A stretch of DNA of 29,393 nucleotides, taken from contig DDPD01000072.1 of NCBI GenBank assembly GCA_002342025.1, positions 1 to 29,393 of the forward strand, in the 5' to 3' direction. Source of the stretch: Moraxellaceae bacterium UBA2477. GTDB taxonomy: Bacteria > Pseudomonadota > Gammaproteobacteria > Pseudomonadales > Moraxellaceae. Position numbers and translations under genes: made by a program. This document shows, piece by piece, positions 1 to 7,057 of the stretch (within the stretch, counting starts at the first letter, position 1; every line of letters begins with the position of its first letter). The notes below the pieces were generated by a model, which searched no databases, was not told where the DNA came from, and worked only from the letters and a program-made list of their open reading frames with translations.

Positions 1-52
1 CGGCAAGTCGGCACGTATCAAAGAAAAGCTGGCTCCGCGCGCTCCGAAATAA
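1..52 (+). CDS. rplS: 50S ribosomal protein L19, C-terminal end (partial)
   Basis: Only the last 16 codons are in the window. They read GKSARIKEKLAPRAPK and end at a TAA at 50-52. E. coli L19 ends in the very similar GKAARIKERLN, so the tail is recognisable although it carries a short extra APRAPK extension. L19 sits at the interface of the 30S and 50S subunits. In Pseudomonas rplS closes the rpsP-rimM-trmD-rplS operon shortly before xerD, which fits the next gene here and the strong terminator that follows. The 5' part lies outside the window. Confidence 0.85.
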   Translation, partial: GKSARIKEKLAPRAPK

Positions 53-116
53 GGCTTCCGCAAGGACCTTATTCGGCACGCCTGCTGTGCTGCCAACGCG
101 GCACGGCATCAGCAAG

Positions 117-153
117 AAAAACCGCTCCGGTGCAAGCCGTGAGCGGTTTTTTT
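117..153 (+). terminator. Rho-independent terminator of the rplS operon
   Basis: The stem CCGCTC (122-127) pairs with GAGCGG (141-146). It is extended by an A-run at 117-121 against the T-run at 147-153, and the loop contains a further CGG/CCG pairing. Seven T residues follow the stem. It lies between rplS and xerD and isolates the ribosomal operon. Confidence 0.85.
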
Positions 154-196
154 ATGCCCATGCCAAGCACTGAATGGGATGCGTTAGACTGCCAGC

Positions 197-1108
197 ATGA
201 TAAATGCCATTGATCCCCCTGAGATTTCCAGTGCCTCCGAGCGCGTACTGACCAGTTTTCGTCACCAGCTCGCCGCTGAGGGCCTGAGCCAGCATACCCG
301 CAAGGCTTACCTCAGTGATGCCGCCGCGCTGGCGACCTGGATCGCGCCGCGTGATTTACTGGCATTAGGCCATGACGACCTAGCGGCCTATCTGGCCAGC
401 CCAGAAGTGATGACCAAGAGTCCGCGATCCGTTTCGCGTCTGCAGTCTGCTTTACGCCATTTGTGGCGTGGCTTGTTGGCGCGCGGTGAGGCGACTCAAG
501 ACCCCACCATTGGTCTAGATAGCCCACGCTTAGGTCGGCCCTTGCCTAAGGATTTATCTGAGGCGGATGTGGATGCGCTGTTGGCCGCCCCCGATGTGAC
601 TACGGCATTGGGCTTGCGTGACAAGGCCATGCTGGAGCTGCTCTATGCCTGTGGTTTGCGGGTTAGCGAGCTGACAGGCCTGCCGTTAGCGGCGGTGAAT
701 TTGCGCGGCGGGTTTTTACGGGTGATGGGTAAGGGCAGCAAGGAGCGCCTAGTGCCCCTTGGAGAAACCGCGGCGAATTGGTTGCAACGTTATTTAGATG
801 AGGCTAGGCCGCAGTTGCTTAAGGGTACGGTCCCGGCGTTATTTATTACTCAGCGCGGCAGTGCCATGACCCGTGAAAATTTTTGGCATCTGATTAAGCG
901 TTATGCACTGCAGGCCACTATTTCAGCGTCGGTATCGCCGCATACTTTGCGCCATGCTTTTGCCACCCATTTGTTAAATCATGGCGCGGATTTGCGTGTG
1001 ATTCAGCTATTGCTTGGACATAGCGACTTATCTACCACGCAAATATATACCCATGTGGCTCGACAACGTCTGCAAGAACTGCATGCTCAGCACCACCCAA
1101 GAGGCTGA
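197..1108 (+). CDS. xerD: Site-specific tyrosine recombinase XerD
   Basis: 303 residues, close to the usual 298-300. The N-terminal SAM-like core-binding domain covers about residues 15-100 and the catalytic domain about 120-300. All tyrosine recombinase residues are visible: R155 (ACGLRVSEL), K179 (GKGSKERLVPL), H249 and R252 (SPHTLRHAFATH), H275 (LLGHSDLSTTQIYTH) and the nucleophile Y284. XerD acts with XerC and FtsK at dif to resolve chromosome dimers. I choose XerD over XerC because of the PKDLSEADVDALL stretch and because dsbC and hom follow directly, as in Pseudomonas. The ATG has no strong Shine-Dalgarno sequence. Confidence 0.92.
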   Translation: MINAIDPPEISSASERVLTSFRHQLAAEGLSQHTRKAYLSDAAALATWIAPRDLLALGHDDLAAYLASPEVMTKSPRSVSRLQSALRHLWRGLLARGEATQDPTIGLDSPRLGRPLPKDLSEADVDALLAAPDVTTALGLRDKAMLELLYACGLRVSELTGLPLAAVNLRGGFLRVMGKGSKERLVPLGETAANWLQRYLDEARPQLLKGTVPALFITQRGSAMTRENFWHLIKRYALQATISASVSPHTLRHAFATHLLNHGADLRVIQLLLGHSDLSTTQIYTHVARQRLQELHAQHHPRG

Positions 1109-1189
1109 CGTTGGCCGGACTTTCTCGTATGCTCTAGCCCCCAAGAATTCATTCCCTGTCGGCCATATTTTATTTTAGAGGACAAGCCA

Positions 1190-1927
1190 ATGCGCCTGTT
1201 TAAAACTGCTTTCGCCTTCTGGCTTGTCGTCACGGCCGGTGTCGCTTTAGCGGGTCCGGAAGACGTGATTCGTGGCAAGTTGCTGCAAGCAGTGCCCGGT
1301 ACTGAAATTAAATCCATTAAGCCAGCCCCATTTCCTGGGTTTTATGAAGTATCGATTCCAGGGGCTTTGGTTTACGTAAGCGCGGATGGTCAATTCGTCT
1401 TGCAAGGGGAGTTATTGCAGCTCAAGGGCAAGCAAGTCGTAAATCTAACCGAGCAGGCGCAGGCCAGTGCGCGTGTGGGTTTAATTCGCGCCATCGATAA
1501 ACGCCAAGCGGTTGTTTTTCCCGCCAATGGCAAACCTAAGGCAGTCATTACGGTGTTCACCGATACCCATTGTGGCTATTGTCGCAAGCTACATCAGGAA
1601 GTGCCTGCGATGAATCAAATGGGTATTGAGGTGCGCTACTTAGCGTACCCCAGAGACCTGCCGCGCGTGGGTGTGAATGCGGGAACCGGCGCCGAATTAG
1701 CAAATATTTGGTGTGCCAGTAACCCAGAGCAAGCCATGACCATGGCCAAGCAGGGTCAAGCAATACCGGCTGCACGCAAAGGCTGCAAGGCCCCTATCGC
1801 GGAGCAATATGCCCTAGGCCAGAAAATGGGCGTTACCGGTACGCCTGCCATTTTTGATGAAAAAGGTCGGCAACTTGGTGGGTATTTAACCGCTAAGCAA
1901 GCTGCGCAACGCCTAGGTTTGAACTAA
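1190..1927 (+). CDS. dsbC: Thiol:disulfide interchange protein DsbC
   Basis: 245 residues. A signal peptide of about 21 residues (charged start, hydrophobic core, cleavage near ALA-GP) sends it to the periplasm. Residues 22-80 match the DsbC/DsbG dimerisation domain. The thioredoxin fold that follows has the active site CGYC at 128-131, the cis-proline in TGTPA (P219) and a second cysteine pair, C175 and C199. All of these are typical of DsbC, which rearranges wrong disulfides and is kept reduced by DsbD. The ribosome binding site AGAGGA lies about 8 nt before the ATG. It follows xerD after 81 bp. DsbG is less likely given the CGYC motif and the xerD context. Confidence 0.9.
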   Translation: MRLFKTAFAFWLVVTAGVALAGPEDVIRGKLLQAVPGTEIKSIKPAPFPGFYEVSIPGALVYVSADGQFVLQGELLQLKGKQVVNLTEQAQASARVGLIRAIDKRQAVVFPANGKPKAVITVFTDTHCGYCRKLHQEVPAMNQMGIEVRYLAYPRDLPRVGVNAGTGAELANIWCASNPEQAMTMAKQGQAIPAARKGCKAPIAEQYALGQKMGVTGTPAIFDEKGRQLGGYLTAKQAAQRLGLN

Positions 1928-1936
1928 GCGCGCGGT

Positions 1937-1964
1937 TCGACAAACGCGCGTTCGCCGTTATAAT
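1937..1964 (+). promoter_or_regulatory. Sigma70-type promoter of hom-thrC
   Basis: The -10 box TATAAT (1959-1964) is a perfect consensus. The -35 box TCGACA (1937-1942) matches 5 of 6 bases, with a 16-bp spacer. Transcription would start near 1971, about 60 nt before the hom start. CGCGCG at 1929-1934 and 1945-1950 forms an inverted repeat that overlaps the -35 box. It could be the end structure of dsbC, but it has no T-run. Confidence 0.7.
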
Positions 1965-1983
1965 GCGCGCCTTGATTTTTCGG

Positions 1984-2006
1984 GCCGGCAATGCCTTGTT
2001 GCCGGC
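1984..2006 (+). promoter_or_regulatory. Leader hairpin in the hom 5' untranslated region
   Basis: GCCGGCAA (1984-1991) and TTGCCGGC (1999-2006) form a perfect 8-bp stem with a 7-nt loop. It sits inside the predicted leader, 14 nt before the hom Shine-Dalgarno sequence AGGTGG. There is no T-run, so it is not a simple terminator, and I see no threonine/isoleucine-rich leader peptide of the E. coli thr type. Its function is unknown. Confidence 0.5.
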
Positions 2007-2030
2007 TCACTAGCTTCTTTAGGTGGTGTC

Positions 2031-3344
2031 GTGAACGCTCTCAATAAGCCGGTTAATGTCGGTATCGTCGGTCTCGGTACTGTTGGTGGTGGCGCCCTGA
2101 ACTTGCTGCGTGATAACGCCGCAGAATTGTCGCGACGCACCGGTCGTGAGATTCGCGTGTCGCATGTCGGCATTCGTCGTGATAAGCCCGGTCTGGATCT
2201 GGCTGGCATCACCGTCAGCAACGACATCTTTGCCGTGGTCAATGATCCGGCTGTGGACATCGTCGTCGAAGTGATTGGTGGCACGACCACGGCGCGAGAG
2301 ATCGTTCTGCAAGCTATTGCCAACGGCAAGCATGTCGTCACAGCCAATAAGTGGCTGCTGGCTGAGCACGGTAACGAAATTTTTGCCGCAGCCGAGGCCA
2401 AGGGTGTCTATGTCGCTTTTGAAGCGGCGGTTGCGGGTGGCGTACCCATCATTAAGGTGCTGCGTGAGGGTTTGGCGGCTAACCGGGTGGATTGGCTGGC
2501 GGGCATCATCAACGGTACCGGCAATTTCATTTTGACCGAAATGCGCGACAAGGGCCGTGACTTTGCCGACGTGTTGGTGGAGGCGCAGGCGCTAGGCTAT
2601 GCCGAAGCGGATCCGGCATTTGACGTCGAAGGCATTGATGCTGCGCACAAACTCACCATCATGGCCTCGCTGGCGTTTGGTATTCCGCTGCAGTTCGACA
2701 AGGCTTATGTTGAAGGCATCACCCAGCTAACGCGTGAAGACGTGGCGTATGCCGAAGAGCTGGGCTATCGCATTAAGCATCTCGGCATTGCGCGTCGTAC
2801 CGCGGATGGCATTGAGCTGCGCGTGCACCCCACGCTGATTCCGGCCGAGCGTTTGATTGCTAATGTGCATGGCGTAAAAAATGCTGTCTTGGTGCAGTCC
2901 GATCCGGTGGGCGCAACCTTGTATTACGGTGCCGGCGCGGGCGCTGGTCCAACCGCTTCGGCGGTAGTGGCAGACATCGTGGATTTGGTGCGTTCGCTGA
3001 CCGCCGAATCTTCGCCCAATGTGCCGCACCTGGCGTTTATGCCACAAGCCATTGCTGCCACCCCGATTTTGCCCATGGAGTCGGTGGTGACATCGTACTT
3101 CCTGCGCTTGCAAGCCGAAGACAAGCCCGGTGTGCTTGCCGATGTCACGCGCATTCTCAGCAGTCGTGGCATTAGCATCGAAGCCATTGTGCAAAAGCCT
3201 GTGCAGGCCGAGGGCGCTGTCCCCGTAATTATTCTGACTAACCCGGTATTGGAGCGTGAAATGAACCGCGCCATCGCCGAACTGGAAGCACTGAGCGATA
3301 TCGTCGGTGCCGTGACCCGTATTCGTTTGGAGACTTTGGCATGA
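2031..3344 (+). CDS. hom: Homoserine dehydrogenase
   Basis: 437 residues, the length of single-domain Hom with a C-terminal ACT domain. It reduces aspartate semialdehyde to homoserine, the branch point to threonine and methionine. The Rossmann motif GLGTVGGG is at 14-21. The TANK motif with K107 and the stretch FDVEGIDAAHKL with K207 carry family catalytic residues. The ACT domain begins near residue 356 (RLQAEDKPGVLADV) and usually binds threonine for feedback inhibition. There is no aspartokinase domain, so it is not a ThrA-type fusion. The start is GTG, supported by AGGTGG a few bases upstream. Its stop overlaps the thrC start by 4 bp, which implies translational coupling. Confidence 0.95.
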   Translation: MNALNKPVNVGIVGLGTVGGGALNLLRDNAAELSRRTGREIRVSHVGIRRDKPGLDLAGITVSNDIFAVVNDPAVDIVVEVIGGTTTAREIVLQAIANGKHVVTANKWLLAEHGNEIFAAAEAKGVYVAFEAAVAGGVPIIKVLREGLAANRVDWLAGIINGTGNFILTEMRDKGRDFADVLVEAQALGYAEADPAFDVEGIDAAHKLTIMASLAFGIPLQFDKAYVEGITQLTREDVAYAEELGYRIKHLGIARRTADGIELRVHPTLIPAERLIANVHGVKNAVLVQSDPVGATLYYGAGAGAGPTASAVVADIVDLVRSLTAESSPNVPHLAFMPQAIAATPILPMESVVTSYFLRLQAEDKPGVLADVTRILSSRGISIEAIVQKPVQAEGAVPVIILTNPVLEREMNRAIAELEALSDIVGAVTRIRLETLA

Positions 3345-4492
3345 CCACTTTAGGCAATCGCTACACCGGCCTCATCAGCCGCTACCGTGACCGCCTGCCG
3401 GTCAGTGCAGATACGCGTTTGATTTCGCTGGGCGAGGGCAATACGCCGCTGTTGAAGCTGAAGAACATTCCAGCCTTAATCGGCAAGAAAGTTGAAATCT
3501 ACGTGAAGTACGAAGGTCTGAACCCCACGGGCTCATTCAAGGACCGTGGCATGACCATGGCCGTGACCAAGGCCGTCGAAGCCGGTTCCAAAGCGGTGAT
3601 CTGTGCGTCCACGGGCAATACGTCTGCGGCTGCGGCGGCCTATGCCGCGCGCGCCGGCATCAAAGCTTTCGTGCTGATTCCGGAAGGCAAGATCGCCATG
3701 GGTAAGCTTGCTCAGGCCATGATGTACGGTGCCATCACGCTGCAGATTCGCGGTAACTTTGACGATGGCATGGAGCTGGTCAAGCAAGTGGCCAACGAAG
3801 CCCCAGTCACTATCGTGAATTCGGTGAACCCGTTCCGTCTGCAAGGTCAGAAAACAGCAGCATTTGAAATTGTGGAAGAGCTGGGCCGCGCACCAGACTA
3901 TCACTGCTTGCCTGTTGGTAATGCGGGCAACATCACCGCGCATTGGATTGGCTACTGCGAGTCCTCCACGCCGATCGGTCAAAAAGTCACGGATTCCTGC
4001 GCCTTCTGCGATGGCGATTGCCGTTACCCGAAAGCCCCGATCACCACGGGCCGTCCGAAAATGGTGGGCTACCAAGCCGCAGGTTCGGCTCCCTTTGTGC
4101 GTGGCGAACCCGTGCTTAATCCGGAAACCGTAGCCACTGCGATCCGTATTGGTAACCCACAGAGCTGGGCGCAGGCGCACACCGTGATGAAAGAATCGGG
4201 CGGTTGGTTCGACGAGCTGGCCGATCAAGAAATTCTCGACACCCAACGTCTGCTGGCCATGTCGGAAGGTATTTTCTGTGAGCCTGCTTCAGCGGCATCG
4301 CTCAGTGGTGCGCTGCGTGACATTAAGAGCGGCAAGATTCCGGAAGGCTCGGTGATTGTCTGCACATTGACCGGCAATGGCCTGAAGGACCCTGACACTG
4401 CAATTGGCCAATGCGCCAGTGCCGTGCTCAAGACCATTGATGCCAAGCTGGATCAAGTGCGCGACAGCATCCTGCAGACCATGGGTGTTTAA
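3341..4492 (+). CDS. thrC: Threonine synthase
   Basis: 383 residues. A PLP-dependent fold-type II enzyme that converts O-phosphohomoserine to threonine. The PLP lysine is K67 in NPTGSFKDRGM, the phosphate-binding loop is near ASTGNTSAAAAA (89-100), and CTLTGNGLKDP (341-351) is the usual C-terminal motif. It overlaps hom by 4 bp (ATGA), so the two form an operon, and a strong terminator follows. The unusual part is residues 206-235, between the conserved HWIGY and GRPKMVGYQAAG. This stretch carries four cysteines (C206, C220, C223, C227) in a pattern that could bind metal or form disulfides. The shorter length separates it from the roughly 469-residue Pseudomonas ThrC. Confidence 0.95.
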   Translation: MTTLGNRYTGLISRYRDRLPVSADTRLISLGEGNTPLLKLKNIPALIGKKVEIYVKYEGLNPTGSFKDRGMTMAVTKAVEAGSKAVICASTGNTSAAAAAYAARAGIKAFVLIPEGKIAMGKLAQAMMYGAITLQIRGNFDDGMELVKQVANEAPVTIVNSVNPFRLQGQKTAAFEIVEELGRAPDYHCLPVGNAGNITAHWIGYCESSTPIGQKVTDSCAFCDGDCRYPKAPITTGRPKMVGYQAAGSAPFVRGEPVLNPETVATAIRIGNPQSWAQAHTVMKESGGWFDELADQEILDTQRLLAMSEGIFCEPASAASLSGALRDIKSGKIPEGSVIVCTLTGNGLKDPDTAIGQCASAVLKTIDAKLDQVRDSILQTMGV

Positions 4493-4512
4493 CGCATCCC
4501 TGCCTGCTCAAG

Positions 4513-4535
4513 GCCGCCTGCGGGCGGCTTTTTTT
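4513..4535 (+). terminator. Rho-independent terminator after thrC
   Basis: GCCGCC (4513-4518), loop TGCG, GGCGGC (4523-4528), then seven T residues. It follows the thrC stop by 20 bp. Confidence 0.9.
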
Positions 4536-4566
4536 ATGGCGAAGATGAATTTCGGAGAGCGCTGAG

Positions 4567-6315
4567 ATGACGACCAAAGTGTGGCGTCGCCGTGCCAGTG
4601 CTGCATCAGCCCTCCCGGGCGTGCATCCCTTGCTGGCGCGTTTGTATGCGGCGCGTGGGGTGCAATCGTCGGATGAGTTGGCCCAGACCTTGGCCGCATT
4701 GAAGCCAGCCAGCGCGCTGCAGGGGCTAGAGGCGGCACTGGATCTGCTGCAACGTGCGCTGCGTGAGCAATGGCGTCTGCTCATCATTGGCGACTTTGAT
4801 GCCGATGGCGCAACCAGCACCGCATTGTCCGTTCGTGCGCTGCGTGCATTGGGGGCGCGGCACGTCGACTTTCTTGTGCCCAATCGCTTTACTTATGGCT
4901 ATGGACTTACGCCGGGCATCGTGGCCTTGGCGTTAGCCGAGAAGCAGCCCCAACTCATCATTACCGTGGATAACGGCATTGCCAGCCACGAAGGCGTTAT
5001 TGCCGCTCAGGCAGCGGGTGTGCGAGTGCTCATTACCGATCATCACCTGCCGGGTTCGACCTTGCCGCCAGCGGATGCCATCGTGAATCCCAATCAACCA
5101 GGCTGCAACTTCCCGAGCAAAAATCTTGCCGGTGTTGGCGTCGTGTTTTACGTGTTGTCTGCCTTGCGTACGCGCTTACGCGCTGCCGGCTGGTTTTCCG
5201 AACAAGGTCTAACCGAGCCGAACATGGCCGACTATCTGGATCTAGTCGCGCTCGGTACGGTGGCCGATGTCGTCGCGCTCGATGCCAATAATCGTCTGCT
5301 GGTACAGCAAGGGCTGGCGCGCATCCGTGCCGGGCGCTGCTGCCCCGGCATCACCGCGCTGCTGAAGGTCGCCGAGCGTGACCCAGCGCGGTTGCAGGCC
5401 ACCGATCTCGGCTTTGTCGTGGCCCCTCGCCTGAACGCCGCCGGCCGCCTAGATGACATGGCTGAAGGCATCCTCTGCCTGCTCACCGACTCACCGACCG
5501 CTGCGCTGCGCATGGCCGGCGAGCTAGATGCCCTGAATCAGGAGCGGCGCGATATTGAAGGTGGCATGCAGAACGAAGCCATGGCTGCGCTCAATGCCCT
5601 CAAGTTCACTGCCGACACACTCCCGCACGGCCTCGTGCTCTATGACCGGCACTGGCATCAAGGTGTCATCGGCATCCTGGCGGGACGCATCAAGGAGCGT
5701 TATCACCGTCCGGTCATCGCGTTTGCCCCCGCGCAAGCGCCGGCCTATGGTGAACAGCCTGCGGAGCTTAAAGGCTCGGCGAGATCGATTCCGGGCGTAC
5801 ATATTCGGGATGTGTTAGATGCCGTGGCGACGCGTTATCCGGGCTTGATAACCAAGTTTGGCGGCCATGCCATGGCTGCGGGCCTGAGCTTGCCGGGTGC
5901 AAGCATTGCCGCCTTTCGTGAGGCCTTCGATGAAGTCCTCCGAGATTGGATTGATGAGGCCGATTTGGAAGCAGTCTTGCTCACCGACGGTGAACTTGCG
6001 CCGGCTGACTTTACGGAAACGACTGCGCGTCTGCTGCGAGATGCGGGCCCGTGGGGTCAGGCCTTTCCCGAGCCGCTGTTTGAAGGCGAATTTTTGCTGC
6101 TGGATCAGCGACTGCTGAAAGATAAGCACCTCAAGCTCAGCTTGAGTCACCCCGACTCCAATCGCATCTTTGATGGCATCGCCTTTAATATTGATCGCGC
6201 GCTTTGGCCGAACGCAGCGTGCAAGGGCGTCAAGCTCGCTTACCGTCTGGATCTGAATTTCTTCCGTGGCATGGAGACGCTGCAATTGAGAATCGAGGAC
6301 CTGCAGGCGTTGTAG
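4567..6315 (+). CDS. recJ: Single-stranded-DNA-specific 5'-3' exonuclease RecJ
   Basis: 582 residues, close to E. coli RecJ (577). It degrades single-stranded DNA from 5' ends in RecF-pathway recombination, mismatch repair and stalled-fork processing. DHH-family motifs are in order: GDFDADGATST (75-85, metal-binding aspartates), ITVDNG (132-137), LITDHH (155-160), DLVALGTVADVVAL (225-238), and the DHHA1 signature GGHAMAAGLSL (432-442). The C-terminal OB-type domain follows. The ATG has GGAGAG upstream. It lies behind the thrC terminator, so it should have its own promoter, which I could not identify with confidence. Confidence 0.94.
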   Translation: MTTKVWRRRASAASALPGVHPLLARLYAARGVQSSDELAQTLAALKPASALQGLEAALDLLQRALREQWRLLIIGDFDADGATSTALSVRALRALGARHVDFLVPNRFTYGYGLTPGIVALALAEKQPQLIITVDNGIASHEGVIAAQAAGVRVLITDHHLPGSTLPPADAIVNPNQPGCNFPSKNLAGVGVVFYVLSALRTRLRAAGWFSEQGLTEPNMADYLDLVALGTVADVVALDANNRLLVQQGLARIRAGRCCPGITALLKVAERDPARLQATDLGFVVAPRLNAAGRLDDMAEGILCLLTDSPTAALRMAGELDALNQERRDIEGGMQNEAMAALNALKFTADTLPHGLVLYDRHWHQGVIGILAGRIKERYHRPVIAFAPAQAPAYGEQPAELKGSARSIPGVHIRDVLDAVATRYPGLITKFGGHAMAAGLSLPGASIAAFREAFDEVLRDWIDEADLEAVLLTDGELAPADFTETTARLLRDAGPWGQAFPEPLFEGEFLLLDQRLLKDKHLKLSLSHPDSNRIFDGIAFNIDRALWPNAACKGVKLAYRLDLNFFRGMETLQLRIEDLQAL

Positions 6316-6320
6316 GTTGG

Positions 6321-6364
6321 TTGTCGCATGCTGTCTTGCGTTATATAACGCAAGACGTTATATT
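6321..6364 (+). promoter_or_regulatory. higBA promoter with a 24-bp palindromic operator
   Basis: Bases 6333-6356 are a perfect palindrome with the half-site GTCTTGCGTTAT. A promoter overlaps it: -35 TTGTCG (6321-6326, 4 of 6), a 17-bp spacer and -10 TATAAC (6344-6349, 5 of 6), so the -10 lies at the palindrome centre. A second possible -10, TATATT, is at 6359-6364. HigA-type antitoxins bind such palindromes to repress their own operon, and the placement fits that mode. Confidence 0.75.
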
Positions 6365-6391
6365 TTCTTCACTCAAGGATGAGTGATCCCT

Positions 6392-6673
6392 ATGATTATC
6401 AGTTTTCGAGATCGACAGGCTGAGGCTATTGCCAACGGCTTAGTAGTAAAGCAACTGCCTTTTGACATGCAGCGCACAGCGCTGAAAAAGTTACGTCAAT
6501 TAGCAGCGGCTTCTTTGCTTGAGGATTTGCGCGTGCCTCCCGGCAATCGGTTAGAAGCATTACAGGGTAGCCGTAAGGGGCAATGGAGCATCCGCATAAA
6601 TGACCAATGGCGACTCTGTTTTCGCTGGCAAGACGGAAATGCGCATCAGGTAGAAATTGTGGATTACCACTGA
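6392..6673 (+). CDS. higB: HigB/RelE-type mRNA interferase toxin
   Basis: 93 residues, the normal size for HigB. HigB toxins cut mRNA on the translating ribosome. The conserved core WSIRINDQWRLCFRW is at 65-79, and the protein ends in VEIVDYH, the C-terminal Asp-Tyr-His seen across the family. I prefer the ATG at 6392 to an in-frame GTG at 6383. AAGGA at 6375-6379 is 12 nt from the ATG but only 3 nt from the GTG, and the ATG gives the family N-terminus MIISFRD. The gene lies before its antitoxin gene, the reversed order typical of higBA. It sits between recJ and prfB. Confidence 0.92.
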   Translation: MIISFRDRQAEAIANGLVVKQLPFDMQRTALKKLRQLAAASLLEDLRVPPGNRLEALQGSRKGQWSIRINDQWRLCFRWQDGNAHQVEIVDYH

Positions 6674-6684
6674 GGAGCATAACG

Positions 6685-6984
6685 ATGGATATCATCACGG
6701 GCGATTTACTGCCAAACATTCATCCCGGCGAGATTTTGCTGGAAGACTTCATTGAGCCTATGGGGTTAACTAAAAATGCCGTCGCTACAGCCATCGCGGT
6801 GCCGGCAACGCGTATTGGTGAAATTGTTCGAGGCGCACGCGCCATTACTGCAGATACCGACTTACGGTTGTCACGCTTTTTCGGAACCAGCGAGGGCTAT
6901 TGGCTGGCGCTGCAAGTAGCTCATGATCTTGAAGCGGCTCGCCGTGCGGGTCGATACGACCATATTAGCCCTCATGCCGCATGA
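6685..6984 (+). CDS. higA: HigA-type antitoxin, XRE-family helix-turn-helix
   Basis: 99 residues from the ATG at 6685, with GAGGAG at 6672-6677 as ribosome binding site and 11 bp after higB. It opens with the HigA/VapI signature NIHPGEILLEDF. A helix-turn-helix covers about residues 26-62 (GLTKNAVATAIAVP and RIGEIVRGARAIT), and FFGTSEGYWLALQ follows. It should neutralise HigB and bind the palindrome upstream of the operon. A longer reading from 6607 would run through the end of higB and has no better start signal, so I reject it. Confidence 0.92.
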   Translation: MDIITGDLLPNIHPGEILLEDFIEPMGLTKNAVATAIAVPATRIGEIVRGARAITADTDLRLSRFFGTSEGYWLALQVAHDLEAARRAGRYDHISPHAA

Positions 6985-6993
6985 GGGGCTTTG
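6968..6993 (+). terminator. Possible terminator at the end of higA
   Basis: CCCTCATG (6969-6976) pairs with CATGAGGG (6980-6987) around a CCG loop. G6968 and C6989 can close it across a bulge. Only three T residues follow and the stem overlaps the higA stop, so termination may be weak or the hairpin may protect the mRNA end. Confidence 0.45.
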
Positions 6994-7018
6994 CTCACCA
7001 GCACGCGTAGTTTTCCGG

Positions 7019-7024
7019 TACAAT
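7019..7024 (+). promoter_or_regulatory. Possible -10 box for prfB-lysS
   Basis: TACAAT matches 5 of 6 bases of the -10 consensus and lies 34 bp before the prfB start. No -35 box with normal spacing is clear: TTGCTC at 6991-6996 is 22 bp away. Confidence 0.4.
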
Positions 7025-7057
7025 CGCGCGCTTTGAAACCCAGCTGGCGTGTACCCC

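Noticed and set aside
1929..1950. CGCGCG inverted repeat after dsbC as a terminator
   Set aside because: No T-run follows and the repeat overlaps the -35 box of the hom promoter.
1992..2048. Short frame from ATG 1992 as a hom leader peptide
   Set aside because: It has no run of threonine or isoleucine codons and no ribosome binding site, and it reads into hom.
3533..4246. 237-residue minus-strand reading frame
   Set aside because: Antisense to thrC, composition typical of a shadow frame.
6607..6684. Longer higA start giving 125 residues
   Set aside because: It overlaps higB extensively. The ATG at 6685 has a GAGGAG and gives the usual HigA N-terminus.
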